64,000 bases of DNA from Paludibacteraceae bacterium (GCA_024401565.1 JAKSKU010000007.1:1-64000), one strand, 5' to 3'. Shown: positions 41,382 through 51,171, counted from the first letter of the stretch. Numbers and translations are program-made. Notes: generated by a model from the sequence alone, not told the origin.

Positions 41382-42344
41382 ATGGCAAACGACGAAATCA
41401 AAGATTTGATGGAAGCTGCAGAGCAGGGAGATGTAATAGCTCAGTATAATCTAGCTATCTGTTATCAGGATGGCGATGGTGTAGAGGAGAACCAGGAGTT
41501 GGCGTTCAAGTGGTTCTTGAAGGCTGCAGAGCAGGGTGATTCAGACGCACAGTACCAGGTGGCTACTTGCTATAGAATGGGCGAGGGTGTAGCTGAGAAT
41601 AAAAACGAGTCTATCAACTGGTTGATCAAGTCTGCGGAACAGGATAATGCTAACGCTTATTATGGATTGGCAAGCTGTTACGATAGAGGATATGGCAGTA
41701 TCAAGCAGGATCCTGCAAAGGCTTTCGAGTTGTATGTTAAGTCAGCAGAGTTGGGCCAACCACAGGCGTTGAACGAGATCGCTAACTGTTACCAGCAGGG
41801 TAAGGGTGTAGAGCGTAATATAGAGAAGGCAGTAGCGTTCCTATCTCAGGCAGCAGAGGCAGGTATTGCAGAGGCACAGCACAACTTGGGTTACTGCTAC
41901 CACAAGGCAGTCGTTGTAGAGCAGAGCTACGCTATGGCAGCAGAGTGGTATGGTAAGGCAGTAGAGCAGGGTTATCAGCCAGCATATGGACCATTGGCAC
42001 AGATCTATTACTATGGTAAGGGTGGATTGTCAGACATTCCTAGAGCAGTAGAAATCTTCACTGAAGCAGCTGATGAGTTTGACGATGCAGAGGCTATGTA
42101 CTATTTGTCTACAATCTATCAGATGGGTAGAGGCGTAGAGAAGGATCCTGAGAAGGGTATGGAGTGGATGATCAAATCAGCACAGAATGGTTATCCTATC
42201 GCTTTGACTTTCATGGGAGAGTGCTTCCTTGATGGACTAGACGGTATGCCTAAGGATCTTAACCAGGCTGTTCAGTGTTTCCAGGCAGCAGCTCAGCAGG
42301 GTGAGCGTAAGGCACAGCAGTATCTTCAGCAGCTTAAAGGTTAA
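41382..42344 (+). CDS. Sel1-repeat protein
   Basis: 320 residues made almost wholly of ~36-residue Sel1-like (TPR-type) repeats, about eight, each with the pattern A...G...AQY.LA.CY..G.GV..N...A..W (for example NLAICYQDGDGVEENQELAF and YLSTIYQMGRGVEKDPEKGM). No signal peptide or membrane span, so it is predicted cytosolic. Sel1 proteins act as scaffolds for protein complexes. The gene is unusually uniform in codon use (frequent GCA/GCT Ala and CAG) as expected for an expanded repeat. It sits downstream of a decayed relative and is followed by a strong terminator. Confidence 0.9.
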   Translation: MANDEIKDLMEAAEQGDVIAQYNLAICYQDGDGVEENQELAFKWFLKAAEQGDSDAQYQVATCYRMGEGVAENKNESINWLIKSAEQDNANAYYGLASCYDRGYGSIKQDPAKAFELYVKSAELGQPQALNEIANCYQQGKGVERNIEKAVAFLSQAAEAGIAEAQHNLGYCYHKAVVVEQSYAMAAEWYGKAVEQGYQPAYGPLAQIYYYGKGGLSDIPRAVEIFTEAADEFDDAEAMYYLSTIYQMGRGVEKDPEKGMEWMIKSAQNGYPIALTFMGECFLDGLDGMPKDLNQAVQCFQAAAQQGERKAQQYLQQLKG

Positions 42345-42370
42345 TCTTTAGATTGCTTCATTAAATAAAC

Positions 42371-42407
42371 AAGGCGAGCGGAAAAAATCCCGCTCGCCTT
42401 TGTTTTT
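42371..42407 (+). terminator. Terminator of the Sel1 gene
   Basis: GGCGAGCGG (42373-42381) pairs with CCGCTCGCC (42390-42398), then TTTGTTTTT. Confidence 0.85.
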
Positions 42408-42433
42408 AGAGACGCCATGATCTCCCACAATGT

Positions 42434-42460
42434 CAGAGACGTTATATTGCGACGTCTCTG
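42434..42460 (-). repeat. GAGACG palindrome, copy E (3' of the C10 protease gene)
   Basis: Perfect 9-bp arms CAGAGACGT (42434-42442) and ACGTCTCTG (42452-42460), 4 bases after the protease stop. A solo left arm, TTAGAGACGCC, precedes it at 42407. Confidence 0.75.
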
Positions 42461-42463
42461 CAA

Positions 42464-45397
42464 TTATTTGATCAATACCTTTTTGCCTCCAGCAATATAG
42501 ATTCCTTTGGCAAGCGGCACAAACAATGATGATTCTTGGTTCAATCCTACCGTCTCCACAATCTTTCCGTCAATAGAAAAGATAGGCAATGAAGGGACCT
42601 CAACATCCGACGAAATCCAAACGCCACCGTCTGCCGCAATGAATGAAAGGGCTGATGCCGCGGAGGTATTCGTGACGTTGTCTGTGCCGAATCCGTCAAG
42701 AAGGACACAGCTGTAGAAAGAACTGTCTGGTTTGCATAATCCAAGATATTCAGGATTGGCGATAGAGAAATGTTCTTTGTAGTTGATGGTTGTTGCCAGT
42801 TCATCTGTGCCGGCGTCGAAATGGACAGGTATTTCCATGAACTGAGATTCTTTAGCATTATCAACTGATGTCGTGAACGCAATCAATAGTGTGGTGTCGA
42901 TCGGAGAAGAGCAGTCTTCCTCGTATCTGTATAATGACACCGACAATTCTCTCATGCCTTTGTTTGTTTGTGGAATGATGTAGCCGAAGAACCCAATCTC
43001 TTTGTATATCACATCAATCAATTTATAATCCGCGCTGTATAGATAGTATGAAGGGTTTTTGATATATAGTACGGAATTGTTCTGTAATTCAGGCATGTAA
43101 ATGTATTTGCACATTGTGTCGGATTTAACTGCAAGATCCAACTTTTGAGGTTCGTTGTTATGAGTCGGTATAGAGTATGGAGACACATAAAAAGTGGTTT
43201 CGAGATCGTTTATACTTTTGTTTTTGAAATGAATGTTTATGTCCATTTGATCGTCGAGATACGCATTATAGAAGATATGACTGTTTGTGTCAAGTTTGAC
43301 ATCAAAAGAGTATTCGAAATCGGTGTAAATATTTGCGATTTGGATAATGGGATTATATCTCTCGTTGAACAATAATGGGAACTCTTGCGTGAATGTGTTT
43401 TTTGAAGTTCCGTTTGAAGGAATATAAATAGGTAAAAACATATTTTGCGTAACAATCTGGCACAAAGTCTGTGTTTCATATGGCATTTGATTGGCGAAAG
43501 AGATTTCAAACTTATACATTGTGCTGTCGTTGCTGACGGTTATGGAGTCGATTGCATATTCTCCAGAACGTAGTTTTAAATCGCTGATTTTTAAGTGTTT
43601 CTTCTCGAAATTAGGGCTTTCAGTCCATGGCGATTTGTAGTTGTTTCTCTCAAGAACAATGAGTTGGAGATCCTCATCAAGAAGTCTGATGTCGTATTTG
43701 TCTGAGAAGCTGAACATTATGTAGGGCATTGTCCATGGGAAATCTTGTTTGCACTGAGTCGACAATGTGTCGTCTCCATTCACTAGAGCGAGGATGTATT
43801 GGTCTTTACCTCCTTGCGGACGAGGTGCTTTTACGGATGCGTCGATAATGATGGCATCTTCGATTATGTCAGCTTTGATGTCTAGTTCCAGTTTGATCGG
43901 GTTTGTCTCGAGAGAATCTGGGAGTTTGATGGTTACAGAGTTCAGTCTGGACGGTTCCCATTCTGCCGACATGGAGTCTATAGTCGCATTATTGTTTGTT
44001 TTAGATCGTAGCAATAGGAAAGTCATATCCTTGCCAAAATAGGTGGAATCAAACACTCTGCTTGCTTCAATCATTATGTCTGATCCGGATTTGGCTTTCA
44101 TAGTCTGGAAGAATACGGTGTCGTTCTTTTCGTTGACATATCCCAAGGCATATCTGTAGATAATGGAATTATCAGCAGATATATAATCTGAGTTGGATAT
44201 GAATGCGGTTGCTAATAATGACAGACGAAATCCGTTGTCTGCTGGGGTGATGTTAGTGTACACGCCAAGCTCATTTTTGTCCAATCCTTCGGTCATTGCT
44301 GAAAAGATAGGTTTATTGATTTCTTTGCTGCCTTTTCCTGGCACAATACCTGTGATGATGGACTGGTTCGTGGCGAATCCGTATTGTGGCTCGTCTGCGA
44401 AGTCGCGGTTGTAGTCCATGATTTCGATGTCGAAATAACCGTCGCATATGCCGTTCCATCCCCAGTTGACGTGAAACATGCCGTCTGCATATCCATCCAG
44501 CACAAATTCATGGCTTTCTCTTACAGTGTTGGCACCGCTGCACATGACGGGTCTTTTTTTAGCCAGCTCATTGTAGATGATGTCTACCCATTCATCGTGG
44601 TAATAGTTGATTCTTTTAAGAAATTGCAGAGAATCGCTGTTGTAGCCGAAATATTTGGCTAACGCATAATAGGCCATAGCGTCATCCGTACCACTTTCAT
44701 CTTCTCCATAATACATGTTCACACTTCTTCCGCAGTCGAACATCAGTTGGGCAATCTCATTATTTAACACATCGGTCGTGTCCCCCTCATAATGGTTGAG
44801 AATATTGTCCCAGTTGTATGCGTGCTCATTTGCAGGTTGTCCCATTACAAATGTTTTATTGTATTTGTAAGACGGGATGTCATTCTGCAATTGATCTGGA
44901 TATCTCCAGTATTTCATGATTTGAGCCATTGCTGTAGCGACACATCCTGTTGGTGCCTGATTGCCATTGATTTTTGGGCAAAGGTTGTTGTATGGAGCAG
45001 TTTGGTTGAAATTGACGTCCATGAAATAAGGGATGTTCTCACGGACTGTAGAGCTTCTTAGTTTGCTATCTTGTTTATGTGTGGCCTGTGTATATAACTC
45101 AAGAATTGATTCCAATTGTTTTGGCATTTCGTCGGCATACATCTTTCCGTAGCCCATAACCTCGTTGTTGTCTGCCGATACAATGCAGTAATCGCCGTTT
45201 GTGTCATCAGAGAAGATGTAGTAGGATGCGTCTTCATCTGGTGATGCAGATCTTAAATGAGATTTCTTTATCCCGATCTTTTTTAGTGTCGGGTGTTGGC
45301 AGAATTCTGTCGCTGTTTTTTTCGCAATGTCTATACTGTTTCCTGCTTGAAGAGAGATAGCAGAGGCAAGTGCGGCTACTAATAGGTGTAATTTCAT
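42464..45397 (-). CDS. Secreted C10 (streptopain-type) cysteine protease with T9SS C-terminal region
   Basis: 977 residues. The signal peptide ends near LQAG; a C10 propeptide (residues ~20-140, with YYIFSDDTNGDYCIVSADN) follows. The mature protease begins around PYFMDVNFNQTAPYNNLCP. The catalytic Cys is in APTGCVATAMAQIMKYW; the catalytic His is in ESHEFVLDGY, with FHVNWGWNG following. This is the same fold as streptopain and PrtT/interpain A of oral Bacteroidota. About 550 further residues form beta-sandwich repeats, and the end (PIFSIDGKIVETV...PLAKGIYIAGGKKVLIK) matches a type A T9SS domain. It likely digests host or dietary protein outside the cell. Confidence 0.92.
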   Translation of the reverse strand: MKLHLLVAALASAISLQAGNSIDIAKKTATEFCQHPTLKKIGIKKSHLRSASPDEDASYYIFSDDTNGDYCIVSADNNEVMGYGKMYADEMPKQLESILELYTQATHKQDSKLRSSTVRENIPYFMDVNFNQTAPYNNLCPKINGNQAPTGCVATAMAQIMKYWRYPDQLQNDIPSYKYNKTFVMGQPANEHAYNWDNILNHYEGDTTDVLNNEIAQLMFDCGRSVNMYYGEDESGTDDAMAYYALAKYFGYNSDSLQFLKRINYYHDEWVDIIYNELAKKRPVMCSGANTVRESHEFVLDGYADGMFHVNWGWNGICDGYFDIEIMDYNRDFADEPQYGFATNQSIITGIVPGKGSKEINKPIFSAMTEGLDKNELGVYTNITPADNGFRLSLLATAFISNSDYISADNSIIYRYALGYVNEKNDTVFFQTMKAKSGSDIMIEASRVFDSTYFGKDMTFLLLRSKTNNNATIDSMSAEWEPSRLNSVTIKLPDSLETNPIKLELDIKADIIEDAIIIDASVKAPRPQGGKDQYILALVNGDDTLSTQCKQDFPWTMPYIMFSFSDKYDIRLLDEDLQLIVLERNNYKSPWTESPNFEKKHLKISDLKLRSGEYAIDSITVSNDSTMYKFEISFANQMPYETQTLCQIVTQNMFLPIYIPSNGTSKNTFTQEFPLLFNERYNPIIQIANIYTDFEYSFDVKLDTNSHIFYNAYLDDQMDINIHFKNKSINDLETTFYVSPYSIPTHNNEPQKLDLAVKSDTMCKYIYMPELQNNSVLYIKNPSYYLYSADYKLIDVIYKEIGFFGYIIPQTNKGMRELSVSLYRYEEDCSSPIDTTLLIAFTTSVDNAKESQFMEIPVHFDAGTDELATTINYKEHFSIANPEYLGLCKPDSSFYSCVLLDGFGTDNVTNTSAASALSFIAADGGVWISSDVEVPSLPIFSIDGKIVETVGLNQESSLFVPLAKGIYIAGGKKVLIK

Positions 45398-45462
45398 GGA
45401 ACTAATTATTTAGCAATAACAAGAACGTGGACAAAACGCACATTGATGTAAAACTTATAAGG

Positions 45463-45470
45463 CAAAAATA
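45463..45470 (-). promoter_or_regulatory. Promoter -7 element of the C10 protease gene
   Basis: TATTTTTG followed by CC on the minus strand, ~66 bases before the ATG. A TTTG lies 21 bases further upstream, slightly longer than usual. Confidence 0.45.
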
Positions 45471-45576
45471 GAAAAAAATATAGAAATTAAACAAAGGATG
45501 CCTTTTTATGCGTTCATTCTTCGGTTTGTCGGAGTATTTGTTTGGATTTTGTAGCTTTTTGCTGATTTTAAATACG

Positions 45577-45612
45577 AAAAGAGAGCGTATCAATTTTGAT
45601 ACACCCTCTTTT
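45577..45612 (-). terminator. rluD terminator
   Basis: AAAAGAG.G.GTATCAA / TTGATAC.C.CTCTTTT: a long stem with two mismatches, flanked by T on the minus strand. Confidence 0.8.
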
Positions 45613-45639
45613 AAGACTCTCCCATTCCTGGATTGTTTA

Positions 45640-46722
45640 TCAATATGTATGATTTTGGCTGAAGTTTCTCCATTTGTCGAGTAGCGCTCTCATGTCGCTA
45701 GGGATAGTGGAGTCGAAATCCATCTCTTCGCCTGTACGTGGATGACGGAATCCGAGAGTTTTTGCGTGAAGAGCCTGGCGTGGGCATAACGCAAAACAGT
45801 TGCTGACAAACTTACGGTAGTTGGACGTGCGTTCGCCGCGCAATATTTCCATGCCGCCGTATCTCTCGTCGGCAAAGAGAGTGTGGCCGATATGCTTCAT
45901 GTGGACTCGGATTTGGTGTGTGCGGCCAGTCTCAAGAATACACTCCACAAGTGTCACATAACCAAATCTTTCCAACACCTTATAATGAGTCACCGCATGT
46001 TTGGCAGACGGATTCTCTCCGTTTGGAAACGTAGTGAAAAGCATTCTGTCTTTTGGATCACGCGCGATATCAGCGTCTATGGTACCCTCATCTTTCTCCA
46101 CATTACCCCATACAAGGGCGTTGTAGCGACGTCGGGTAGTCTTGTTGAAGAACTGTTTGCCAAGGTCGCTCTTAGCATCGTCGTTCTTGGCAATGATAAG
46201 CAGGCCGGAGGTGTCCTTGTCGATACGGTGAACCAGTCCCAGACGTGGATCTGAGGTGTCGTAGTCGGGATCGTCTTTCAGATGCCAGGCAAGGGCGTTA
46301 AGCAGAGTGCCTTGGAAATTGCCGAATCCCGGATGCACCACCATGCCAGCTGTTTTGTTGACAAGCACCACATCCTTATCTTCATAGACGATGTTGATAG
46401 GAATATCCTGAGGAATGATTGTGAAATCCGACGGAGGGTACGACAGCATCACCGAGATTTCGTCGTTTGGTTTCACCTTGTAGCTCGACTTCACCGGTTT
46501 GCCATTGGCCAGGATAGTTTGGCAATCAGCGGCCATTTGTATGCGGTTGCGGCTGACGTGAGGCATCACACCGACAAGGAATTTGTCGATACGCACCATT
46601 TTTTTGCCTTCAGGCACACTGAAATGGAAATGCTCATGGAGCTGGCCGTCGTTGCCAAGTTCAGCCTCTGGAGCCTCTCCGTCTTTGAATATCTCTATAT
46701 CTTCTTCGTTTTCGTCTTGCAT
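45640..46722 (-). CDS. rluD: 23S rRNA pseudouridine synthase RluD
   Basis: 360 residues. An acidic N-terminal tail (residues 1-25) precedes an S4 RNA-binding domain (RIDKFLVGVMPHVSRNRIQM) and the RluA/RluD catalytic domain with the Asp in GLVHRIDKDTSGLLI; RTHQIRVHMKHIGH is also conserved. RluD converts uridines of helix 69 in 23S rRNA to pseudouridine. The N-terminal S4 domain distinguishes RluD/RluC types from RluA. It lies downstream of a PASTA protein gene but a terminator separates them. Confidence 0.93.
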   Translation of the reverse strand: MQDENEEDIEIFKDGEAPEAELGNDGQLHEHFHFSVPEGKKMVRIDKFLVGVMPHVSRNRIQMAADCQTILANGKPVKSSYKVKPNDEISVMLSYPPSDFTIIPQDIPINIVYEDKDVVLVNKTAGMVVHPGFGNFQGTLLNALAWHLKDDPDYDTSDPRLGLVHRIDKDTSGLLIIAKNDDAKSDLGKQFFNKTTRRRYNALVWGNVEKDEGTIDADIARDPKDRMLFTTFPNGENPSAKHAVTHYKVLERFGYVTLVECILETGRTHQIRVHMKHIGHTLFADERYGGMEILRGERTSNYRKFVSNCFALCPRQALHAKTLGFRHPRTGEEMDFDSTIPSDMRALLDKWRNFSQNHTY

Positions 46723-46740
46723 AATGCTATTTGAAAATAA

Positions 46741-46761
46741 AGACGGGAGAGAGTCCCGTCT
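46741..46761 (-). terminator. Terminator between the PASTA gene and rluD
   Basis: AGACGGGA (46741-46748), loop GAGAG, TCCCGTCT (46754-46761). On the minus strand it is followed by TTATTTT. Confidence 0.75.
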
Positions 46762-46825
46762 TCATTAATATTAATGATGTTAATTATTTTGTCATGGGTA
46801 AGACAAAATGCGAAACGTTGAAACA

Positions 46826-47722
46826 TTAATTCCAAAGACCGTCGTCGCTTGACGCAACAGAGTCAGTCACTGTCTCGTCTTTGAACACCTCTTCTGGCTC
46901 CTCAAGTTTGTTTTTGTCGGAAGTCATATAAAGGTCGATACGAGTGCCGGCAGGCACCACCTTGCCTGTGATAGGCGACTGCTTATAGACCACAGCTTTT
47001 TCTTTATCTTCATCAGACATGCCTTTGTCGAAAGTGATGGCACCGATATTCAAATCTTTCTCGTGGGCTTCATTTCTTGCTCTCTCGATAGTAAGGTTAC
47101 GGAAACTGCTTACTACAACCTCTACGTTTGACAAACCGCGTCCGATAACCAAAGTCACAGCCGAACCCTCTACTAATTGTGTGTTAGGAAGGACGATCTG
47201 GTCGTGATACTTGACCTCGATGACGTTTCCGCTTTGTTCAGACGGTACATATTCCAAATTGCTAACCTTCAAACCTACGCTAGCCAACAAATTTTCAGCC
47301 TGTCTGGCAGAACCTTCACGCACCTCTGGAAGAGACACCTTCTTGGCACTATAAGCCTGGATTTTGACGTATACTTTGCGTCCTTCCTTGACCTTGGCCC
47401 CTGCTTTAGGCACCTGGTCGACAATAGCACCTGGTTTCATGCCTTTCACATATGTGGAGTCGATAACTTCGTATGTGAGACCCTTCAAGGCCAATAAGTC
47501 CGCCGATTCCTTTTCTGTCATGCCACTCAAGTCGGGAGCTTCAATCTCCTTGCCATGGTTGGTGTAGTCTTCAAGCCAGTTTGTCACATATACAAATCCT
47601 AACAGCAAAATAACGATGGCTGCGAATATGCTGATCAACAAAGGATTCTTGATGAGTCTCTTGAAAAATGGCTCTTTGTTTTTCTTAGTCGATTTCGACT
47701 TTGTCTTTATTTCTTCACTCAT
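46826..47722 (-). CDS. Membrane-anchored PASTA-domain protein
   Basis: 298 residues from ATG 47722, chosen because it starts the basic N-terminus (MSEEIKTKSKSTKKNKEPFF) before a single membrane span (NPLLISIFAAIVILLLGFVY). A longer frame would run into miaB on the other strand. Three PASTA domains follow (for example EAPDLSGMTEKESADLLALK, PEVREGSARQAENLLASVGL and VEVVVSSFRNLTIERARNEA). PASTA domains bind peptidoglycan or muropeptides and are usually fused to Ser/Thr kinases or penicillin-binding proteins. Here there is no kinase, so it may be a stand-alone cell wall sensor. The tail is acidic. Confidence 0.87.
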   Translation of the reverse strand: MSEEIKTKSKSTKKNKEPFFKRLIKNPLLISIFAAIVILLLGFVYVTNWLEDYTNHGKEIEAPDLSGMTEKESADLLALKGLTYEVIDSTYVKGMKPGAIVDQVPKAGAKVKEGRKVYVKIQAYSAKKVSLPEVREGSARQAENLLASVGLKVSNLEYVPSEQSGNVIEVKYHDQIVLPNTQLVEGSAVTLVIGRGLSNVEVVVSSFRNLTIERARNEAHEKDLNIGAITFDKGMSDEDKEKAVVYKQSPITGKVVPAGTRIDLYMTSDKNKLEEPEEVFKDETVTDSVASSDDGLWN

Positions 47723-47770
47723 TTGAAAATCTATTTCTGCTAAATAAATACAAAAATAAACGAAGATGAG

Positions 47771-47778
47771 TATCTTTG
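47771..47778 (+). promoter_or_regulatory. miaB promoter -7 element
   Basis: TATCTTTG followed by CA in the 78-base divergent gap, 22 bases before the miaB ATG. Confidence 0.55.
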
Positions 47779-47800
47779 CAACAATTTTAATATATAAAAA

Positions 47801-49150
47801 ATGAAAACAGACTCTAAATCTGCGACAAAAAAACTTTTTATTGAGACTTACGGTTGCCAAATGAACGTGGCAGACACGGAAGTTGTGGCTGCGATCATGC
47901 AGACAGTGGGTTATGAAATCACTGAGGATTTGGCAGAGGCGGACGCTATATTTGCCAACACTTGCTCTATCCGTGATAATGCGGAGCAGAAGATTCATTC
48001 CCGTATCCAGTATTTTCAGTCGCTCAAGCGTGATGCCAAGCGTCCGCTTATTGTAGGTATTATCGGTTGTATGGCAGAGAGAATGAAGGAAGAGCTCCTT
48101 CAGACTGGTGTTGTCGACCTTGTGTGCGGACCGGATTCGTATCTTGATCTGCCTAACTTGATCACCAGTGTTGAGGCCGGAGAGAAGGCCATCAACGTTG
48201 AGCTTTCTACTACTGAGACCTACCGCAACGTCATTCCGGCAAGAATAGGCCACAACCGTATTTCCGGCTATGTGTCGATCATGCGTGGATGCAACAATTT
48301 TTGCTCTTACTGTATTGTGCCTTACACTCGTGGACGCGAGAGAAGCCGTGCGGTAGACAGCATCCTGAATGAGGTGAACGACCTTAGCGTAAAGGGATTC
48401 AAGGAGGTTGTGTTGTTGGGCCAGAATGTCAACTCTTATCGCTTCGTCGACGAGAATGAGAACGTCACTACTTTCGCCCAGCTTCTTGAGATCATCGCTG
48501 AGAAATTCCCTAGCATGCGTATCCGTTTCACAACGTCGCATCCTAAGGACATGACTGATGATATCCTTCACGCGATCGCTAAGTGGCACAACGTCTGCAA
48601 CCATATCCATCTTGCTGTGCAGAGCGGTAGTTCGGAGGTGCTAAAGGCTATGAACAGAAAGTACACTCGCGAGTGGTTCCTTGAAAGAATAGCCGCTATT
48701 CGTCGTATCATTCCTGATTGTGGTATCACTACAGATATTTTCTGTGGATTCCATGGAGAGACGGAGGAGGATCACCAGCAGACTCTTTCGCTGATGAACG
48801 AAGTGGTGTTCGACTCGGCATTCATGTTCAAATATTCTGAACGTCCTGGCACATACGCATCTAAGTTTTTGCCAGATAACATTTCAGAGGAGGTGAAGAT
48901 ACGCCGTCTGAACGAAATTATTGAAAACCAGACACGTTTGTCTGCTATCAGCAATGAACGTGATCTTGGAAAGGTGTTCGAAGTGTTGGTTGAGGGCCGT
49001 AGTAAGAGAAGCGCGGACCAGCTGTTCGGACGCACTCAGCAGAACAAGGTGGCAGTGTTCCCTAGAGGAGACGCTAAGGTTGGCGATATTGTTCGTGTAA
49101 AAGTTTTGCAGACAACATCAGCCACATTGATCGGTGAAATCGTTGAATAA
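47801..49150 (+). CDS. miaB: tRNA-2-methylthio-N6-dimethylallyladenosine synthase MiaB
   Basis: 449 residues, canonical length. The N-terminal MTTase domain supplies three cluster cysteines (TYGCQMN, NTCSIRDNA, GIIGCMAER). The radical SAM domain has the Cys-x3-Cys-x2-Cys motif in RGCNNFCSYCIVPYTRGRE. The C-terminal TRAM domain ends at VLQTTSATLIGEIVE. MiaB thiomethylates i6A37 of tRNAs reading UNN codons. CSIRDNAEQKI is the MiaB-specific phrase that separates it from RimO and MtaB. It is alone on the + strand, divergent from the PASTA gene. Confidence 0.96.
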   Translation: MKTDSKSATKKLFIETYGCQMNVADTEVVAAIMQTVGYEITEDLAEADAIFANTCSIRDNAEQKIHSRIQYFQSLKRDAKRPLIVGIIGCMAERMKEELLQTGVVDLVCGPDSYLDLPNLITSVEAGEKAINVELSTTETYRNVIPARIGHNRISGYVSIMRGCNNFCSYCIVPYTRGRERSRAVDSILNEVNDLSVKGFKEVVLLGQNVNSYRFVDENENVTTFAQLLEIIAEKFPSMRIRFTTSHPKDMTDDILHAIAKWHNVCNHIHLAVQSGSSEVLKAMNRKYTREWFLERIAAIRRIIPDCGITTDIFCGFHGETEEDHQQTLSLMNEVVFDSAFMFKYSERPGTYASKFLPDNISEEVKIRRLNEIIENQTRLSAISNERDLGKVFEVLVEGRSKRSADQLFGRTQQNKVAVFPRGDAKVGDIVRVKVLQTTSATLIGEIVE

Positions 49151-49177
49151 ATGTAAGAATGCGGGGTTCCGCTCGTT

Positions 49178-49209
49178 TTTGTGTAAAAAGATAAAATTGA
49201 TTACTTTTG
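49178..49209 (+). promoter_or_regulatory. Promoter of the 49233 gene
   Basis: TTTG (49178-49181), 20 bases, TACTTTTG (49202-49209). It fixes the downstream start at 49233 and not the earlier in-frame ATG at 49134. Confidence 0.75.
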
Positions 49210-49232
49210 CATCGGTAAAAAAAATAATCCTG

Positions 49233-51134
49233 ATGAAAAAACAGAATACAATTAGTTATTTGCCTTTCGTGTTATTGGCACATTTGTCTGCGCTTGTGGC
49301 GTTTGCAATAGTACGTGGAATACAGATTGCATATTGCTCGGTAGCGTTGAAGGACAATACACTTTCCTCGGAAATTTTAGAGTGTATGGGACGAGGAACT
49401 GTCTTCGATAATCACTGTTCTCTTATTGCATTGGTGCCTGTCACTTTCGTATTGGCTGTGCAGAGCATTATAGGAAAGGAAAACAAGTTGGTGTCTAAGG
49501 TCGGGTTTTGGATTACTGCTGTGATTTATTTCGTTGAGTTTGCTATTTGTACTGCTAACGTGGTGTATGTGAAATACCAGTTTGCCAACTTGAACTTTCA
49601 GGCTATCAAGGCGTTAGGCTTAGGAACAGAGGTGGTAGACATGATCACTTCAAGCACCTATTTGGTGGCATTCGTCATCAGTACTGCTTTTTGTGTTGGT
49701 TTCATGTATCTTTTGAATTTCTTGTTTAAGAAGTTTGTTAAGAGCAGTTCGCAGTATCGTTTGGTAAGCATTCTGGTTTTCGTGCTTTTGGCATTGTTGA
49801 TGGCGGTAGGAATCAGAGGACGCAGCAAGTATAAGGAGAAGCACATCACAAAGACACAAAAGACATTAGGAACTCCGCTAAACACTTCATTTGCAGAGTT
49901 CAGTGATCAGTTGTTGCTAAATATCTCAGCAATGAATGCGTTCTTCTATGTGGAGAAATCAAGAGCTCAGGCTGAGAAGGGTAATGATGCGTTCAATTTC
50001 ATGTCGCTAACTAAGGCAAAGGCAATTGCAACAAGATACAACAACTATCCTCATGAGGCTGATCCAAACAGCATCAAGAACAGCAAGCATATTTGCCTTG
50101 TCCTTATGGAGGGTATGAGCGCGAAACTGTTGAAGGTGAATGGTTATCCTAAAACTGTAACACCATTCCTTGACTCTATTTATGCAAAGTCGTTGTCTTA
50201 TTGTAATTTCTACAGCGCAGGTGTGATCACGCAGAAGGGTATGTGCGCAACATTCAGTACAGCCCCAGTATTTACACATTTCCATTCGATGGAGAGAATC
50301 CCAAAAACAAGATCGGTTGTATCTACAGTCTACAGACATGAGGGTTACGTCACACAGTTGTTCATCCCTCATTCTTCAACATTCGATAATGTATACGGAT
50401 TCTTTGCGGCAAACCCATTCGAGTACAGATATTGTCAGGATGATTATCCTGCAGAGTACAGATCTTTGGGATGGGGTGCGCCTGATGAGTATCTATATAA
50501 TTTTGCTATCAATAAAATTGATTCACTTGTCTCTTCTGGTGTTGAGAAGACGTTTAATGTGATATACGGTTGTTCTAACCATCCGCCATACTCTATACCT
50601 AAGGAGTATTTCAAGGATGGATTCACTGAGGAAGAGGCTGCTGTATATTACGCTGATGTTCAGTTGAGCATGCTGTATAATAAGATCAGAAACACTAAAT
50701 GGGGTAAGGACGCTTTGTTCGTATTCGTTGCTGACCACGGAAGAAACTATGTGTCGAACCTTATGGCAAGCAACCATATTCCGCTTATCATAAACCATCC
50801 TGAAGTGCCAGCACGTGTGGATTCCACTCTAGGTGTACAGTACGATGTGTTGCCTACAATGCTTGCGTTGTCGGGTATTAACTACAAGGACTATAATGGT
50901 TATGGTATCGACCTTGCTCGTTCTAAAAGAGACACATTGTTCTTTGCTCATAGTGAAAAATATGTGTTGAGAACAAAAGACAAAGTGTACATGTATGCTC
51001 CAGAGTCTGATTATACAGAAATTTGGGGAGATGTGCCAGATGGATTTGTCAGCATAGGTCATCAGGACAAGGCATTTGATAGATATATGAAGGCAAACCT
51101 TCAGTATGCTATTAGATTTGTCTCTTCAAATTGA
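49233..51134 (+). CDS. LTA synthase/phosphoethanolamine transferase-like membrane enzyme
   Basis: 633 residues. Five predicted N-terminal spans (about residues 10-215) precede an alkaline-phosphatase-superfamily domain with CLVLMEGMSAKLL, AGVITQKGMCATFST (nucleophile Thr/Ser region) and FVFVADHGRNY (metal site), as in LtaS, OpgB or EptA-like enzymes. These transfer phosphoglycerol or phosphoethanolamine head groups from lipids to sugars outside the inner membrane. ATG 49233 is preferred because a full promoter lies just before it. The acceptor is unknown; modification of a surface glycan or LPS is likely. Confidence 0.85.
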   Translation: MKKQNTISYLPFVLLAHLSALVAFAIVRGIQIAYCSVALKDNTLSSEILECMGRGTVFDNHCSLIALVPVTFVLAVQSIIGKENKLVSKVGFWITAVIYFVEFAICTANVVYVKYQFANLNFQAIKALGLGTEVVDMITSSTYLVAFVISTAFCVGFMYLLNFLFKKFVKSSSQYRLVSILVFVLLALLMAVGIRGRSKYKEKHITKTQKTLGTPLNTSFAEFSDQLLLNISAMNAFFYVEKSRAQAEKGNDAFNFMSLTKAKAIATRYNNYPHEADPNSIKNSKHICLVLMEGMSAKLLKVNGYPKTVTPFLDSIYAKSLSYCNFYSAGVITQKGMCATFSTAPVFTHFHSMERIPKTRSVVSTVYRHEGYVTQLFIPHSSTFDNVYGFFAANPFEYRYCQDDYPAEYRSLGWGAPDEYLYNFAINKIDSLVSSGVEKTFNVIYGCSNHPPYSIPKEYFKDGFTEEEAAVYYADVQLSMLYNKIRNTKWGKDALFVFVADHGRNYVSNLMASNHIPLIINHPEVPARVDSTLGVQYDVLPTMLALSGINYKDYNGYGIDLARSKRDTLFFAHSEKYVLRTKDKVYMYAPESDYTEIWGDVPDGFVSIGHQDKAFDRYMKANLQYAIRFVSSN

Positions 51135-51171
51135 TGATTTATTGGGAAAGATCTTTTGTTATGCTCGTTGA

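Noticed and set aside
47723..48610. N-terminal extension of the PASTA protein
   Set aside because: It lies antisense to miaB, has no PASTA-like content, and the membrane anchor starts naturally at 47722.
49134..49232. Earlier start for the LTA synthase-like gene
   Set aside because: It overlaps the end of miaB, lies upstream of a full consensus promoter and adds a Lys/Cys-rich segment not typical of the family.
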